Source: Spirabiliibacterium falconis (GTDB taxonomy: Bacteria > Pseudomonadota > Gammaproteobacteria > Enterobacterales > Pasteurellaceae). From it: DNA of 64,000 nt. The translations under genes and the position numbers were made by a program. Below, piece by piece: positions 38,754 through 46,126 of the stretch (the first letter of the stretch is position 1; each line of letters starts with the position of its first letter). The stretch covers positions 124,001-188,000 of the forward strand of contig NZ_JABMIJ010000006.1 in assembly GCF_014885015.1 (NCBI RefSeq), in the 5' to 3' direction. The notes under the pieces were generated by a model that ran no database searches, was not told the DNA's origin, and saw nothing but the letters and a program-made list of their open reading frames with translations.

Positions 38754-39638
38754 ATGTTGTTTTTATTAATTGCGATTGCGTGTAGTGTGGCAGTATCGGT
38801 TTTTTTAAAACTGGCGCGAGGCAAGGGCATTGACATTCGTCAAGCGATTGCCTTTAACTATTTAACCGCACTTTTACTCACATTTGTGTTGCTTAAGCCT
38901 GATTTATCTGCCGATCACGTGCAAGCAGTGATGAACCAAGGCGTAGGCTGGCTATTTTTAGCATTAGGTTTTTTACTGCCAAGTATTTTTTTAGTGCTAT
39001 TTCGTGCGGTGGAACGCACTGGTATTGTGCGCACGGATGCTGCACAACGTCTGTCGCTTTTTTTGCCTATCGTTGCCGCCTTCACCTTGTTTGGCGAATC
39101 GATTTCAAGCACCCGTATTGTGAGTATTGTGCTTGCCTTTACCGCACTTTTTTGCCTTTTGTGGAAGCCTGACCAGCAATCCGATACCATAAAAAGCAAA
39201 AGTGCGGTCATGCTACTCATGGTTTGGCTTGGTTTTGGAAGTATTGATATTCTGCTAAAACAGGTATCCAAACTCGGCAGTGCCTTACCCTTGACCTTAT
39301 TTATCATATTTGCGATTGCTGGATGCGTGATGTTTGCTTATCTACAAGCCCGTCAGTTATTAACAGGGCTACGTTGGCAAGGGAAAAGTATGCTCTCGGG
39401 CGTATTGCTTGGCGGACTAAACTTTATGAACATCTATTTCTACTTGCTTGCACACCGCGCATTTAGTCAAAATCCCACATTCGTGTTTGCGGGAATGAAT
39501 GTGGGCGTGATTTGCTTAGGTTCACTGATCGGCTTGTGGTTGTTTAAAGAAAAGATGAGCCGCATAAATTTAGCAGGTGTTGGACTTGGCATCGTAGCAA
39601 TTCTATGCTTGTTTTATCTTGATATGTGGTTGGCATAA
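38754..39638 (+). CDS. DMT/EamA superfamily transporter
   Basis: This 294-residue inner-membrane protein has about ten hydrophobic helices in two EamA-type repeats. Family marks include FNYLTALLLTFVLLKP, AVERTGIVRTDAAQRLSLFLPIVAAFTLFGE in the first repeat and the C-terminal PTFVFAGMNVGVICLGSLIGLWLFKEKMSRINLAGVGLGIVAI. The start at 38754 (MLFLLIAIACS) begins the first helix; an earlier ATG at 38730 is inside mukB. The substrate is unknown; relatives export amino acids, nucleosides or drugs. It lies 4 bases after mukB and its stop overlaps the sbcB start by one base, so all are probably one long transcript. Confidence 0.86.
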   Translation: MLFLLIAIACSVAVSVFLKLARGKGIDIRQAIAFNYLTALLLTFVLLKPDLSADHVQAVMNQGVGWLFLALGFLLPSIFLVLFRAVERTGIVRTDAAQRLSLFLPIVAAFTLFGESISSTRIVSIVLAFTALFCLLWKPDQQSDTIKSKSAVMLLMVWLGFGSIDILLKQVSKLGSALPLTLFIIFAIAGCVMFAYLQARQLLTGLRWQGKSMLSGVLLGGLNFMNIYFYLLAHRAFSQNPTFVFAGMNVGVICLGSLIGLWLFKEKMSRINLAGVGLGIVAILCLFYLDMWLA

Positions 39639-41062
39639 TGACAGAACATACTTTTTTCTTTTACGATTATGAAAGTTTTGGTGTCGATCCTGCACGTGAT
39701 CGCCCTGCACAATTTGCGGGTATTCGCACAGACAGTGAACTCAATATCATTGGTGAGCCAGTCATGTTGTATTGCAAGCAAACCAATGATTATTTACCTC
39801 AGCCTGAAGCGGTTTTAATCACGGGCATTACGCCACAAAAATGCAATCAAGAGGGGCTAGATGAACCGCACTTTGCTGAACGAATCTTAGCTGAATTTAG
39901 CCAGTCAAATACTTGCGTGGTAGGCTATAATAATATTCGCTTTGATGATGAGATGACCCGCTATACTTTCTTTCGTAATTTTATTGATCCGTATGAATAC
40001 AGTTGGAAAAATGGCAATTCCCGTTGGGATTTACTGGATTTAGTGCGTGCATGCTACGCATTACGACCAGAGGGCATTAATTGGGTATTTGATGATAACG
40101 GTTTACCTAGCTTTCGCCTTGAATTGCTCACCAAAGCTAACGGCATCGCCCATGAAAATGCGCATGATGCGATGTCTGACGTTTATGCCACCATTGCGAT
40201 AGCAAAATTAATCAAAACAAAACAACCACGCTTTTTTGATTACTTTTTTAACTTAAGACATAAAAGTGCGGTGCGTGAACTGCTTGAGTTAAAAAACATG
40301 ACCCCGCTGGTGCATGTATCAGGTATGTTTGGTGCTGCACGCAGTAACACCAGTATCATCGCACCACTGGCGGAAAGTCCACTTAATCCGAATATGATTA
40401 TCTGTTGTGATCTTAGCGCAGACATCAGCGATTTACTCACATGTGATGCGGATACGTTACGCGAACGTCTTTATAGCAAAAAAGAGCAACTCAGCGAGCG
40501 GGGTATTTTAAGCGTGCCGCTTAAAGGGGTGCATATCAACAAATGTCCCATTATTGCGCCATTAAATACGCTATTACCTGAAACCGCAGAACGACTTGGA
40601 TTAAATCGCACAGCGTGTTTGGAGAACTGGCAACGGCTCCGACAAGATACACAAATTCGTGACAAAGTGGCGGATATTTTTAATCTTGAACGTCATATTG
40701 AACCAGATATTAATGTAGAGACCGCACTTTATGCTGGTTTCTTCTCCCATGCAGATAAAAATAACCTCACTATTTTGCGAACGCTACAACCAGAACAACT
40801 GGCAACACACAACCTTGCTTTTATCGATGCACGCATTCCTGAGCTTCTATTTCATTATCGCGCTCGCCACCACTATGCAACATTAAATCGTGGTGAACAA
40901 ATTAAATGGCAAAAATACCGCCAACAAAAACTCGCACAAGGCATTGATGACTACGCCCAACGCCTTGACGCGTTGTTGGAAGAATATGCGGATAACCGTG
41001 AAAAACTGCAATTATTACGCCACGTTTACGATTACGCTCAACGTATAACGCGGGATATTTAA
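39638..41062 (+). CDS. sbcB: Exodeoxyribonuclease I
   Basis: Exonuclease I digests single-stranded DNA 3' to 5' and takes part in recombination and mismatch repair. The start at 39638 (MTEHTFFFYDYESFG) shares a base with the stop of the transporter gene and gives 474 residues, the E. coli length. DEDD-type catalytic residues are visible: Asp/Glu in YDYESFG, Asp in YNNIRFDDEMTRY and His/Asp in NAHDAMSDVYATIAIA. The SH3-like and helical extensions characteristic of ExoI (ELKNMTPLVHVSGMFGA and after) are complete. It closes the muk-transporter-sbcB run and is followed by an uptake-signal hairpin. Confidence 0.97.
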   Translation: MTEHTFFFYDYESFGVDPARDRPAQFAGIRTDSELNIIGEPVMLYCKQTNDYLPQPEAVLITGITPQKCNQEGLDEPHFAERILAEFSQSNTCVVGYNNIRFDDEMTRYTFFRNFIDPYEYSWKNGNSRWDLLDLVRACYALRPEGINWVFDDNGLPSFRLELLTKANGIAHENAHDAMSDVYATIAIAKLIKTKQPRFFDYFFNLRHKSAVRELLELKNMTPLVHVSGMFGAARSNTSIIAPLAESPLNPNMIICCDLSADISDLLTCDADTLRERLYSKKEQLSERGILSVPLKGVHINKCPIIAPLNTLLPETAERLGLNRTACLENWQRLRQDTQIRDKVADIFNLERHIEPDINVETALYAGFFSHADKNNLTILRTLQPEQLATHNLAFIDARIPELLFHYRARHHYATLNRGEQIKWQKYRQQKLAQGIDDYAQRLDALLEEYADNREKLQLLRHVYDYAQRITRDI

Positions 41063-41075
41063 TTTTATCCAAAAG

Positions 41076-41102
41076 AAAGTGCGGTATAACCGCACTTTTT
41101 TA
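41076..41102. terminator. Uptake-signal hairpin between sbcB and asnS
   Basis: AAAGTGCGGT and ACCGCACTTT arms around a short loop, with a T run on the plus strand, separate two convergent genes. Confidence 0.72.
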
Positions 41103-41108
41103 TAACCC

Positions 41109-42512
41109 TTAGAAGCTCGCGTTGCGAGGGTAGCGAGGGAATGGGATAACATCGCGGATATTTTGTACGCCAGTGACATAGGCAATAAGGCGTTCAAATC
41201 CTAGACCGAAACCTGAGTGTGGCACGCTGCCGTAGCGGCGTAAATCGCGATACCACCAGTAATCTTCTGGATTTAAGCCCATTTCCAGCATCCGTTTGTC
41301 AAGCACGTCTAAGCGTTCTTCACGTTGTGAGCCGCCAATAATTTCACCAATACCAGGTGCGAGCACGTCCATAGCTGCAACGGTTTTGCCATCATCATTC
41401 AAACGCATATAAAATGCTTTAATGTCTTTCGGGTAGTTTTTCACCACCACAGGGGAGTTGAAATGTTCTTCTGCTAGATAGCGTTCATGCTCAGAGGATA
41501 AATCAATACCCCATTCCACGGGGAATTCAAATTTTTTACCTGATTTGAGTAACACATCGATGGCGTCGGTGTAGTCAATTTGAGCAAAATCGGAATTGAT
41601 AAACGCCTGCAAGCGGTTGATGGCGTCTTTGTCCACACGTTGTTCAAAGAATTTTAAGTCGTCCATGCGCTCTTCTAACACAGCCTTAAATACATATTTG
41701 AGCATGTCTTCTGCTAATTTTGCGTTGTCGTTGAGATCCGCAAAGGCAACTTCAGGCTCAACCATCCAAAATTCGGCTAAGTGTCGGCTCGTATTCGAGT
41801 TTTCTGCACGGAAAGTTGGACCGAAGGTATAGATTTTGCTCAGTGCGCAAGCGTAAGTTTCGCCATTTAATTGCCCTGATACTGTTAAAAAGGCTTCTTT
41901 ACCAAAAAAGTCTTGTTTGAAATCTACTAATCCATTATCCCCACGAGGGAGGTTTTCTAGATCGAGAGTGGAGACACGGAACATTTCGCCTGCGCCTTCG
42001 GTGTCGGAGGCGGTGATCAATGGCGTAGCAACCCAATAAAATCCCCGTTCGTGGAAAAAGCGGTGAATGGCTTGTGCAAGGCAGTGACGAACGCGAGCCA
42101 CTGCGCCAATGAGGTTAGTGCGAGGGCGTAGATGTGCGACTTCGCGTAAGTATTCAACGCTGTGGCGTTTGGCGGCCATTGGATAAGTTTCAGGATCGTC
42201 CACAAAACCTGTTACAACAACATCCGTTGCTTTAATTTCAACAGCTTGCCCTTTGCCTTGTGATTCTACGATGTGGCCTGTGATAATTACAGCACAGCCT
42301 GTGGTAAGGTTAAGCACATCGTGTTCATAATTTGAAAGTGTGTTTTCGACCACGACTTGGATGGGATCAAAACATGAGCCGTCATACACTGCCACAAATG
42401 AAAATCCTGCTTTAGAGTCACGGCGTGTTCTTACCCAGCCACGAATCGTCACGGTTTCGCCCACGCCAACCGCACTTTGTAATATATCTTTAACTGATGC
42501 TATTTTAGCCAT
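41109..42512 (-). CDS. asnS: Asparaginyl-tRNA synthetase
   Basis: AsnRS charges tRNA-Asn directly, so this organism need not rely on transamidation. The 467-residue protein has the OB-fold anticodon domain ([23 protein letters not shown]) and the class II core with motif 2 [22 protein letters not shown] and motif 3 [15 protein letters not shown]. The C-terminal [17 protein letters not shown] is the standard ending of bacterial AsnRS and distinguishes it from AspRS. It is transcribed alone and is divergent from the Mlc-like gene across about 220 bases that hold no recognisable leader peptide or T-box. Confidence 0.97.
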   Translation of the reverse strand: MAKIASVKDILQSAVGVGETVTIRGWVRTRRDSKAGFSFVAVYDGSCFDPIQVVVENTLSNYEHDVLNLTTGCAVIITGHIVESQGKGQAVEIKATDVVVTGFVDDPETYPMAAKRHSVEYLREVAHLRPRTNLIGAVARVRHCLAQAIHRFFHERGFYWVATPLITASDTEGAGEMFRVSTLDLENLPRGDNGLVDFKQDFFGKEAFLTVSGQLNGETYACALSKIYTFGPTFRAENSNTSRHLAEFWMVEPEVAFADLNDNAKLAEDMLKYVFKAVLEERMDDLKFFEQRVDKDAINRLQAFINSDFAQIDYTDAIDVLLKSGKKFEFPVEWGIDLSSEHERYLAEEHFNSPVVVKNYPKDIKAFYMRLNDDGKTVAAMDVLAPGIGEIIGGSQREERLDVLDKRMLEMGLNPEDYWWYRDLRRYGSVPHSGFGLGFERLIAYVTGVQNIRDVIPFPRYPRNASF

Positions 42513-42736
42513 TGTTTCCTCAAAAAATCAGTGAAATTAATGGGTGTTAGTTTACTTATTCCCGCTGAAATTACAAATAAAATCTAGTCTAAGTGCGGTT
42601 TTTTCTTGCATAATTGCTGAACAGTTAACGTGCGGTTTCGTGAGTTCAGTAGCATTATTTAAAATGCTTTATTGTAATCCTAGACATTTGTCGGTATAAC
42701 AATACAATTCAAGTTATGTTATGCAGGATAGGTTGT

Positions 42737-43945
42737 ATGCCAAAGTCAAAAAATGAGTGTTATATTAGCCGCATTAATTTGCGCCATTTAGGAACGGTGT
42801 ATCGTTTAATAGAACAATTTGAATTAATCTCTCGTATTGATTTATCTAAAATTTCAGGCTTTGCTCCTGCTAGCATTACAAATTTAACCAGAGAGCTGAT
42901 CAAAGCCCATTTTATTGAAGAAAAAACCGTACAGAACACTATTGTGCGAGGGCGGCCTGCGGTTGGTATTTGCCTGTCACCGCACTATTGGCAATATTTA
43001 GCGATCACCTTAGCTGAAACGACGCTGGATATTAGCTTGTGTGAGCTTGACGGTACTGTAGTATGCCATCAACAGCAACACTATCAAGCAGAGCAAGACA
43101 TTGAGCATGTTATTATTGAGGTAATTTCGTCATTTATCACACAGAATACTGAACGTGTTACCACGATATTGGCGTGTGCATTGTGTATTTTAGGGCGCGT
43201 AGATAAAGTGAAACAGGATGTTTATCTTGGCAATACCGTGCTGAATACAGATCTTCAAGAGCATTTACAAGCGAATTTTGATTTCCCTATTTTGGTTGCA
43301 GAACATTTTGCAATGTGGACGTTTGCTGAAAGCCACTTAGGCAATGCTATTCATTCAAATAATGTGATTTTTTTACAATTTGATGATGCGATTAATATCA
43401 GTGTACTCAGTGAAGGGAAGATGATTCGTAATGAAAAACAAAAACGCATGAATATTGATAAAGTGGCACTACCTAAAATCAGTGATTTAAGTGATAAAAT
43501 CGCTCAAGATGTTCCCGAAATTGAACGGCATTATCTGTATAACCAAGTGAGCAATAAAGCCATTTATCAGTTGGTCGATCTTTTGTTGCCAAATGCGTTA
43601 CCCAATGATGAAAGTAAAATTGCGTATCTATGTGAACAGGCACAACAGAATAACTCGCAAGCCATTCGTATTATTCATCATTTGGCAGACAGCGTATCTT
43701 ACTTATTGATGTATTTAACCAATATTTTTGCCTCTGAAAAAATTATGATCAACACGCGACTTTTGGCCGTGAAAGAACTCTTTTTACAGCGTTTGGCATT
43801 AAAGTTACAAGATGCGTTACTTTCTGATGAGCAGCAAGTTGAAATTATCACCTCTAAATTTAGTTGGAATGATCCTGCAATTGCGTCATCTGCAGTGAAA
43901 CAAGAACTGTATAGTGGTGATCTTTTCGAGCAAATTATCAAATAA
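42737..43945 (+). CDS. Mlc/NagC-like ROK regulator lacking sugar and zinc motifs
   Basis: This 402-residue protein has an N-terminal winged helix (about residues 18-60, HLGTVYRLIEQFELISRIDLSKISGFAPASITNLTREL) and a ROK-type C-terminal domain, as in the glucose repressor Mlc. Like E. coli mlc it lies beside a bioD2/ynfK gene, so it is the positional Mlc orthologue. The family's sugar-binding ExGH and zinc-binding CxCGxxGCLE block should follow the EGKMI segment (about 226-250), but the sequence there is RNEKQKRMNIDKVALPKI: no His-Cys cluster at all. The ROK zinc site stabilises the DNA-binding form in Mlc, so this protein must work differently. The ATG at 42737 fits the family start; one 7 codons earlier is possible. 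No regulated gene is proven. Confidence 0.82.
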   Translation: MPKSKNECYISRINLRHLGTVYRLIEQFELISRIDLSKISGFAPASITNLTRELIKAHFIEEKTVQNTIVRGRPAVGICLSPHYWQYLAITLAETTLDISLCELDGTVVCHQQQHYQAEQDIEHVIIEVISSFITQNTERVTTILACALCILGRVDKVKQDVYLGNTVLNTDLQEHLQANFDFPILVAEHFAMWTFAESHLGNAIHSNNVIFLQFDDAINISVLSEGKMIRNEKQKRMNIDKVALPKISDLSDKIAQDVPEIERHYLYNQVSNKAIYQLVDLLLPNALPNDESKIAYLCEQAQQNNSQAIRIIHHLADSVSYLLMYLTNIFASEKIMINTRLLAVKELFLQRLALKLQDALLSDEQQVEIITSKFSWNDPAIASSAVKQELYSGDLFEQIIK

Positions 43946-44037
43946 AACGATTTTTTAGCAAAAACTTGTTTTGCCTCAAGAAATCGCGTTTCATTTTTGC
44001 CTAAAATCTTCCCTATACCATTGTATAGGGAAATATC

Positions 44038-44757
44038 ATGAGTTGTTTTTTTGTAACAGGCACAGACAGTGGAGTTGGCAAAACCGTTGTTAGCCGTGCG
44101 ATTATTCAAGCAATGCAACAAAAGCAATGTCAAATTGTTGGCTTTAAACCGATTGCTTGCAATAGTCACTCATTTAGTTATTTCAACCAAGCTCCTCAGC
44201 CAAGCGAACAAAACGCTGATGTGTTGATATTATTAGACAGTACGAAACAAAAGGTGTCTTATCAAGATATCAATAGTTATACTTTAAATGCAGGACAAGA
44301 GCCTGGTATCGTTGATTTGCTTAGCCAATGCCAATCTATTGATATAAATAAAATTAATCACGATCTTGATATATTGATGGAACGGTTTGAGTCCGTGTTA
44401 GTGGAGGGCAGTTTTGGTTGGAAAACCCCGATTACACAGCAACTGTTTTTTTCAGATTGGATCGTACAGCGTAAAATGCCTGTGGTGTTGGTTGTAGGCA
44501 TCAAAGAAGGGTGTATTAATCACGCATTACTCACAGCAGAGGCCATCGCTAACAGTGGCGTAAATTTGCTGGGTTGGGTTGCAAATCGCATTAATCCAGG
44601 CATTAGCAATTATCCTGCCATTATTGAGCTTTTATTACAACATCTCAATGCACCATTACTGGGGCAGATTCCTTATTTACATCATCCAGAAAGCAAAGAA
44701 CTTGCCCATTTTATGACCAATATTGACAGACTGATGTACTGCCGAACCGTACGTTAA
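44038..44757 (+). CDS. bioD2: Dethiobiotin synthase-like protein (BioD2/YnfK)
   Basis: This 239-residue protein belongs to the dethiobiotin synthase family, which carboxylates diaminopelargonate in biotin synthesis. It has the P-loop GTDSGVGKT (residues 8-16) and Lys37 in GFKPIA. The block VGIKEGCINHALLTAEAIANSGVNLLGWVANRINPG strongly resembles E. coli YnfK, the second BioD paralogue, which also sits beside mlc. The nucleotide-side loop, normally VEGAGG or VEGTGG, reads VEGSFGW (122-128), and the residue after KPIA is Cys where Ser or Lys is usual. Activity as a true dethiobiotin synthase is therefore uncertain. The ribosome site is weak. It starts 92 bases after the Mlc-like gene. Confidence 0.87.
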   Translation: MSCFFVTGTDSGVGKTVVSRAIIQAMQQKQCQIVGFKPIACNSHSFSYFNQAPQPSEQNADVLILLDSTKQKVSYQDINSYTLNAGQEPGIVDLLSQCQSIDINKINHDLDILMERFESVLVEGSFGWKTPITQQLFFSDWIVQRKMPVVLVVGIKEGCINHALLTAEAIANSGVNLLGWVANRINPGISNYPAIIELLLQHLNAPLLGQIPYLHHPESKELAHFMTNIDRLMYCRTVR

Positions 44758-44762
44758 AACGT

Positions 44763-44785
44763 AAAGTGCGGTCTAACCGCACTTT
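44763..44785. terminator. Uptake-signal hairpin after bioD2
   Basis: AAAGTGCGGT and ACCGCACTTT pair around CTA shortly after the stop. The following sequence is not very T-rich, so termination strength is uncertain. Confidence 0.55.
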
Positions 44786-44804
44786 GAATATGATTTCATC
44801 ATTT

Positions 44805-44889
44805 AATAATAAATCATCGTTATTATTGTGTCTTTTTTGATCAAGTGATATTGATAACTATTCCTATCTTTTGAAAGGATCGTTATAAT
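44805..44889 (+). promoter_or_regulatory. Promoter region of the outer-membrane protein gene, with palindrome
   Basis: The stretch holds a perfect inverted repeat AATAATAA-N7-TTATTATT (44805-44827), then GATATTGATAACTATTCC (44847-44864), which resembles a Fur box at about 13 of 19 positions, and a perfect TATAAT (44884-44889). The arrangement suggests a regulated promoter; the identity of the regulator is guesswork. Confidence 0.4.
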
Positions 44890-44931
44890 CCGCCTCCCTT
44901 TAACAATAAAAATAATAAGGATATTTTAATA

Positions 44932-45741
44932 ATGAAAAAAATGACAATTATATTACCATTGCTTGCCATGTCTGCAAGTGTTATGGCCAGTCCTTGGGAG
45001 TATACATTAGGCGGAGAGATTTACCGTGAAACCTATCGTGAGTATGTCAATGGAAGCGAACGGTTTATGCAACAGCGTGCCCATATGTATGGGCTTAGTG
45101 GCGCGATTAAATATGAAGTTACACCACATAGTGCTGTTATTCTTGAAGGACGCTATGTGAAAGGAAAAAGCCATTATGCTGGTGGTGAAGGACCGAGTGA
45201 TGAAAATCCACAGGGGACACCTTATGGCTCAGTAACCATCCATGGTACACCACGTAATAGTTATGATATTCGCGGATTATATCAATACACGCTGTCATTT
45301 TATCAACGTGATTGGATGATTCAAACAGGGCTTGGGTATCGTATTTTAAATGATTTAAACAGCCGACTGGATAAAGAGGATTACGATCGCAAAAATCGTT
45401 TAATCTATGCCCATGTTGCGTTGAGTACGGACTTTGCGTTGCCACAGGGTATGATGCTAACCCCAAAAATTGGCTATAATCAACTTATTCGTGGGCGTCA
45501 ATATTCGTATATTTCGCAAACAGCCGTGAATAAACAGCGCAATGGCAAAGGGCTTGAATTAGAGCTGGCATTAAGTAAATCCTTAGGTAAAGGAAAAATC
45601 TCGTTTGCACCGTTTTATCGTGGTTGGAAAGTATTTGATTCAAATAGTATTACGCAAGATACTGATGGTGAATTAGGCGTCATTGTCGAGCCGAAAAATA
45701 TAACCCATGAAGTTGGGGTAAAACTTTCTTATATATTCTAA
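44932..45741 (+). CDS. Predicted outer-membrane beta-barrel protein, family not recognised
   Basis: The 269-residue product has a signal peptide (residues 1-19, cleavage after VMA) and a mature part made of alternating polar/aromatic strands such as YEVTPHSAVILEGRYVKGK, YDIRGLYQYTLSFY, WMIQTGLGYRIL and ISFAPFYRGWKVF. It ends in HEVGVKLSYIF; a C-terminal Phe with alternating hydrophobics is the standard signal for outer-membrane insertion. About 10 to 12 strands seem possible. There is a Gly/Pro-rich loop (GGEGPSDENPQGTPYG, about 83-98). I do not recognise the family and assign no substrate; porin or adhesin-like barrel are the options. It has its own promoter region with operator-like repeats and stands alone. 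Confidence 0.7.
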   Translation: MKKMTIILPLLAMSASVMASPWEYTLGGEIYRETYREYVNGSERFMQQRAHMYGLSGAIKYEVTPHSAVILEGRYVKGKSHYAGGEGPSDENPQGTPYGSVTIHGTPRNSYDIRGLYQYTLSFYQRDWMIQTGLGYRILNDLNSRLDKEDYDRKNRLIYAHVALSTDFALPQGMMLTPKIGYNQLIRGRQYSYISQTAVNKQRNGKGLELELALSKSLGKGKISFAPFYRGWKVFDSNSITQDTDGELGVIVEPKNITHEVGVKLSYIF

Positions 45742-45749
45742 TAAGTATC

Positions 45750-45775
45750 AAAGTGCGGTCTAACCGCACTTTTTA
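45750..45775. terminator. Uptake-signal hairpin between the barrel protein gene and yciU
   Basis: AAGTGCGGT and ACCGCACTT arms around CTA with TTTTT following on the plus strand; it separates convergent genes. Confidence 0.72.
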
Positions 45776-45777
45776 TA

Positions 45778-46080
45778 TCACCAGATGATATGAAAATCAG
45801 GATGCTCAGTTGATTTACTTACGAGCACTTTAGCAAATAAGGTCTCCATTTCGCCTTGATTATTTTCAAGCCCAATCCAGACTTCAGCAAAGGCATCAGG
45901 GTCAATTAATACACCAATTTCTTGTTCCCAATTCTCTGCTGTATCCATTATTTGTAAGCAACCCACCTTAGGAAATGCACGATTAAATTGTGCAATTTGT
46001 GCGTCAGATAAATTCTCTTCTGCCATTTCTAAAAAAATAGCGTAGGCACTGTCTAAAATCTCATCATCTGTTAGTGTCAT
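45778..46080 (-). CDS. YciU/HI1450-type double-stranded DNA mimic protein (UPF0263)
   Basis: This 100-residue, strongly acidic protein matches the DUF440/UPF0263 family (E. coli YciU, H. influenzae HI1450). The HI1450 structure was described as a DNA mimic and the protein reported to bind the nucleoid protein HU. Family matches include TLTDDEILDSAYAIFLEMAEENLSDAQIAQFN, AENWEQEIGVLIDPDAFAEVWIGL and the ending DFHIIW. The ATG at 46080 has GAGGT 6 bases upstream; an open frame extends 25 codons further but crosses an uptake-signal hairpin and has no family match. It stands between that hairpin, which ends ppc, and another at its own 3' end, so it may have its own short transcript. Confidence 0.88.
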   Translation of the reverse strand: MTLTDDEILDSAYAIFLEMAEENLSDAQIAQFNRAFPKVGCLQIMDTAENWEQEIGVLIDPDAFAEVWIGLENNQGEMETLFAKVLVSKSTEHPDFHIIW

Positions 46081-46096
46081 TTTTACCTCAACATGC

Positions 46097-46121
46097 AAAG
46101 TGCGGTTCAACCGCACTTTTA
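46097..46121. terminator. Uptake-signal hairpin at the 3' end of ppc
   Basis: AAAGTGCGGTT and AACCGCACTTT pair around a single C, between the ppc stop (46127) and the ribosome site of yciU. It would end ppc transcripts, though a promoter for yciU would then have to lie in or just before it. Confidence 0.65.
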
Positions 46122-46126
46122 CTAGG

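Noticed and set aside
42513-42736. Leader peptide or T-box regulating asnS
   Set aside because: No Asn-rich short frame, no T-box sequence and no terminator/antiterminator pair was visible; T-boxes are also rare in this group.
44847-44865. Fur box before the outer-membrane protein gene
   Set aside because: About 13 of 19 matches with a poor right arm is too weak to call; kept only as part of a regulated promoter region.
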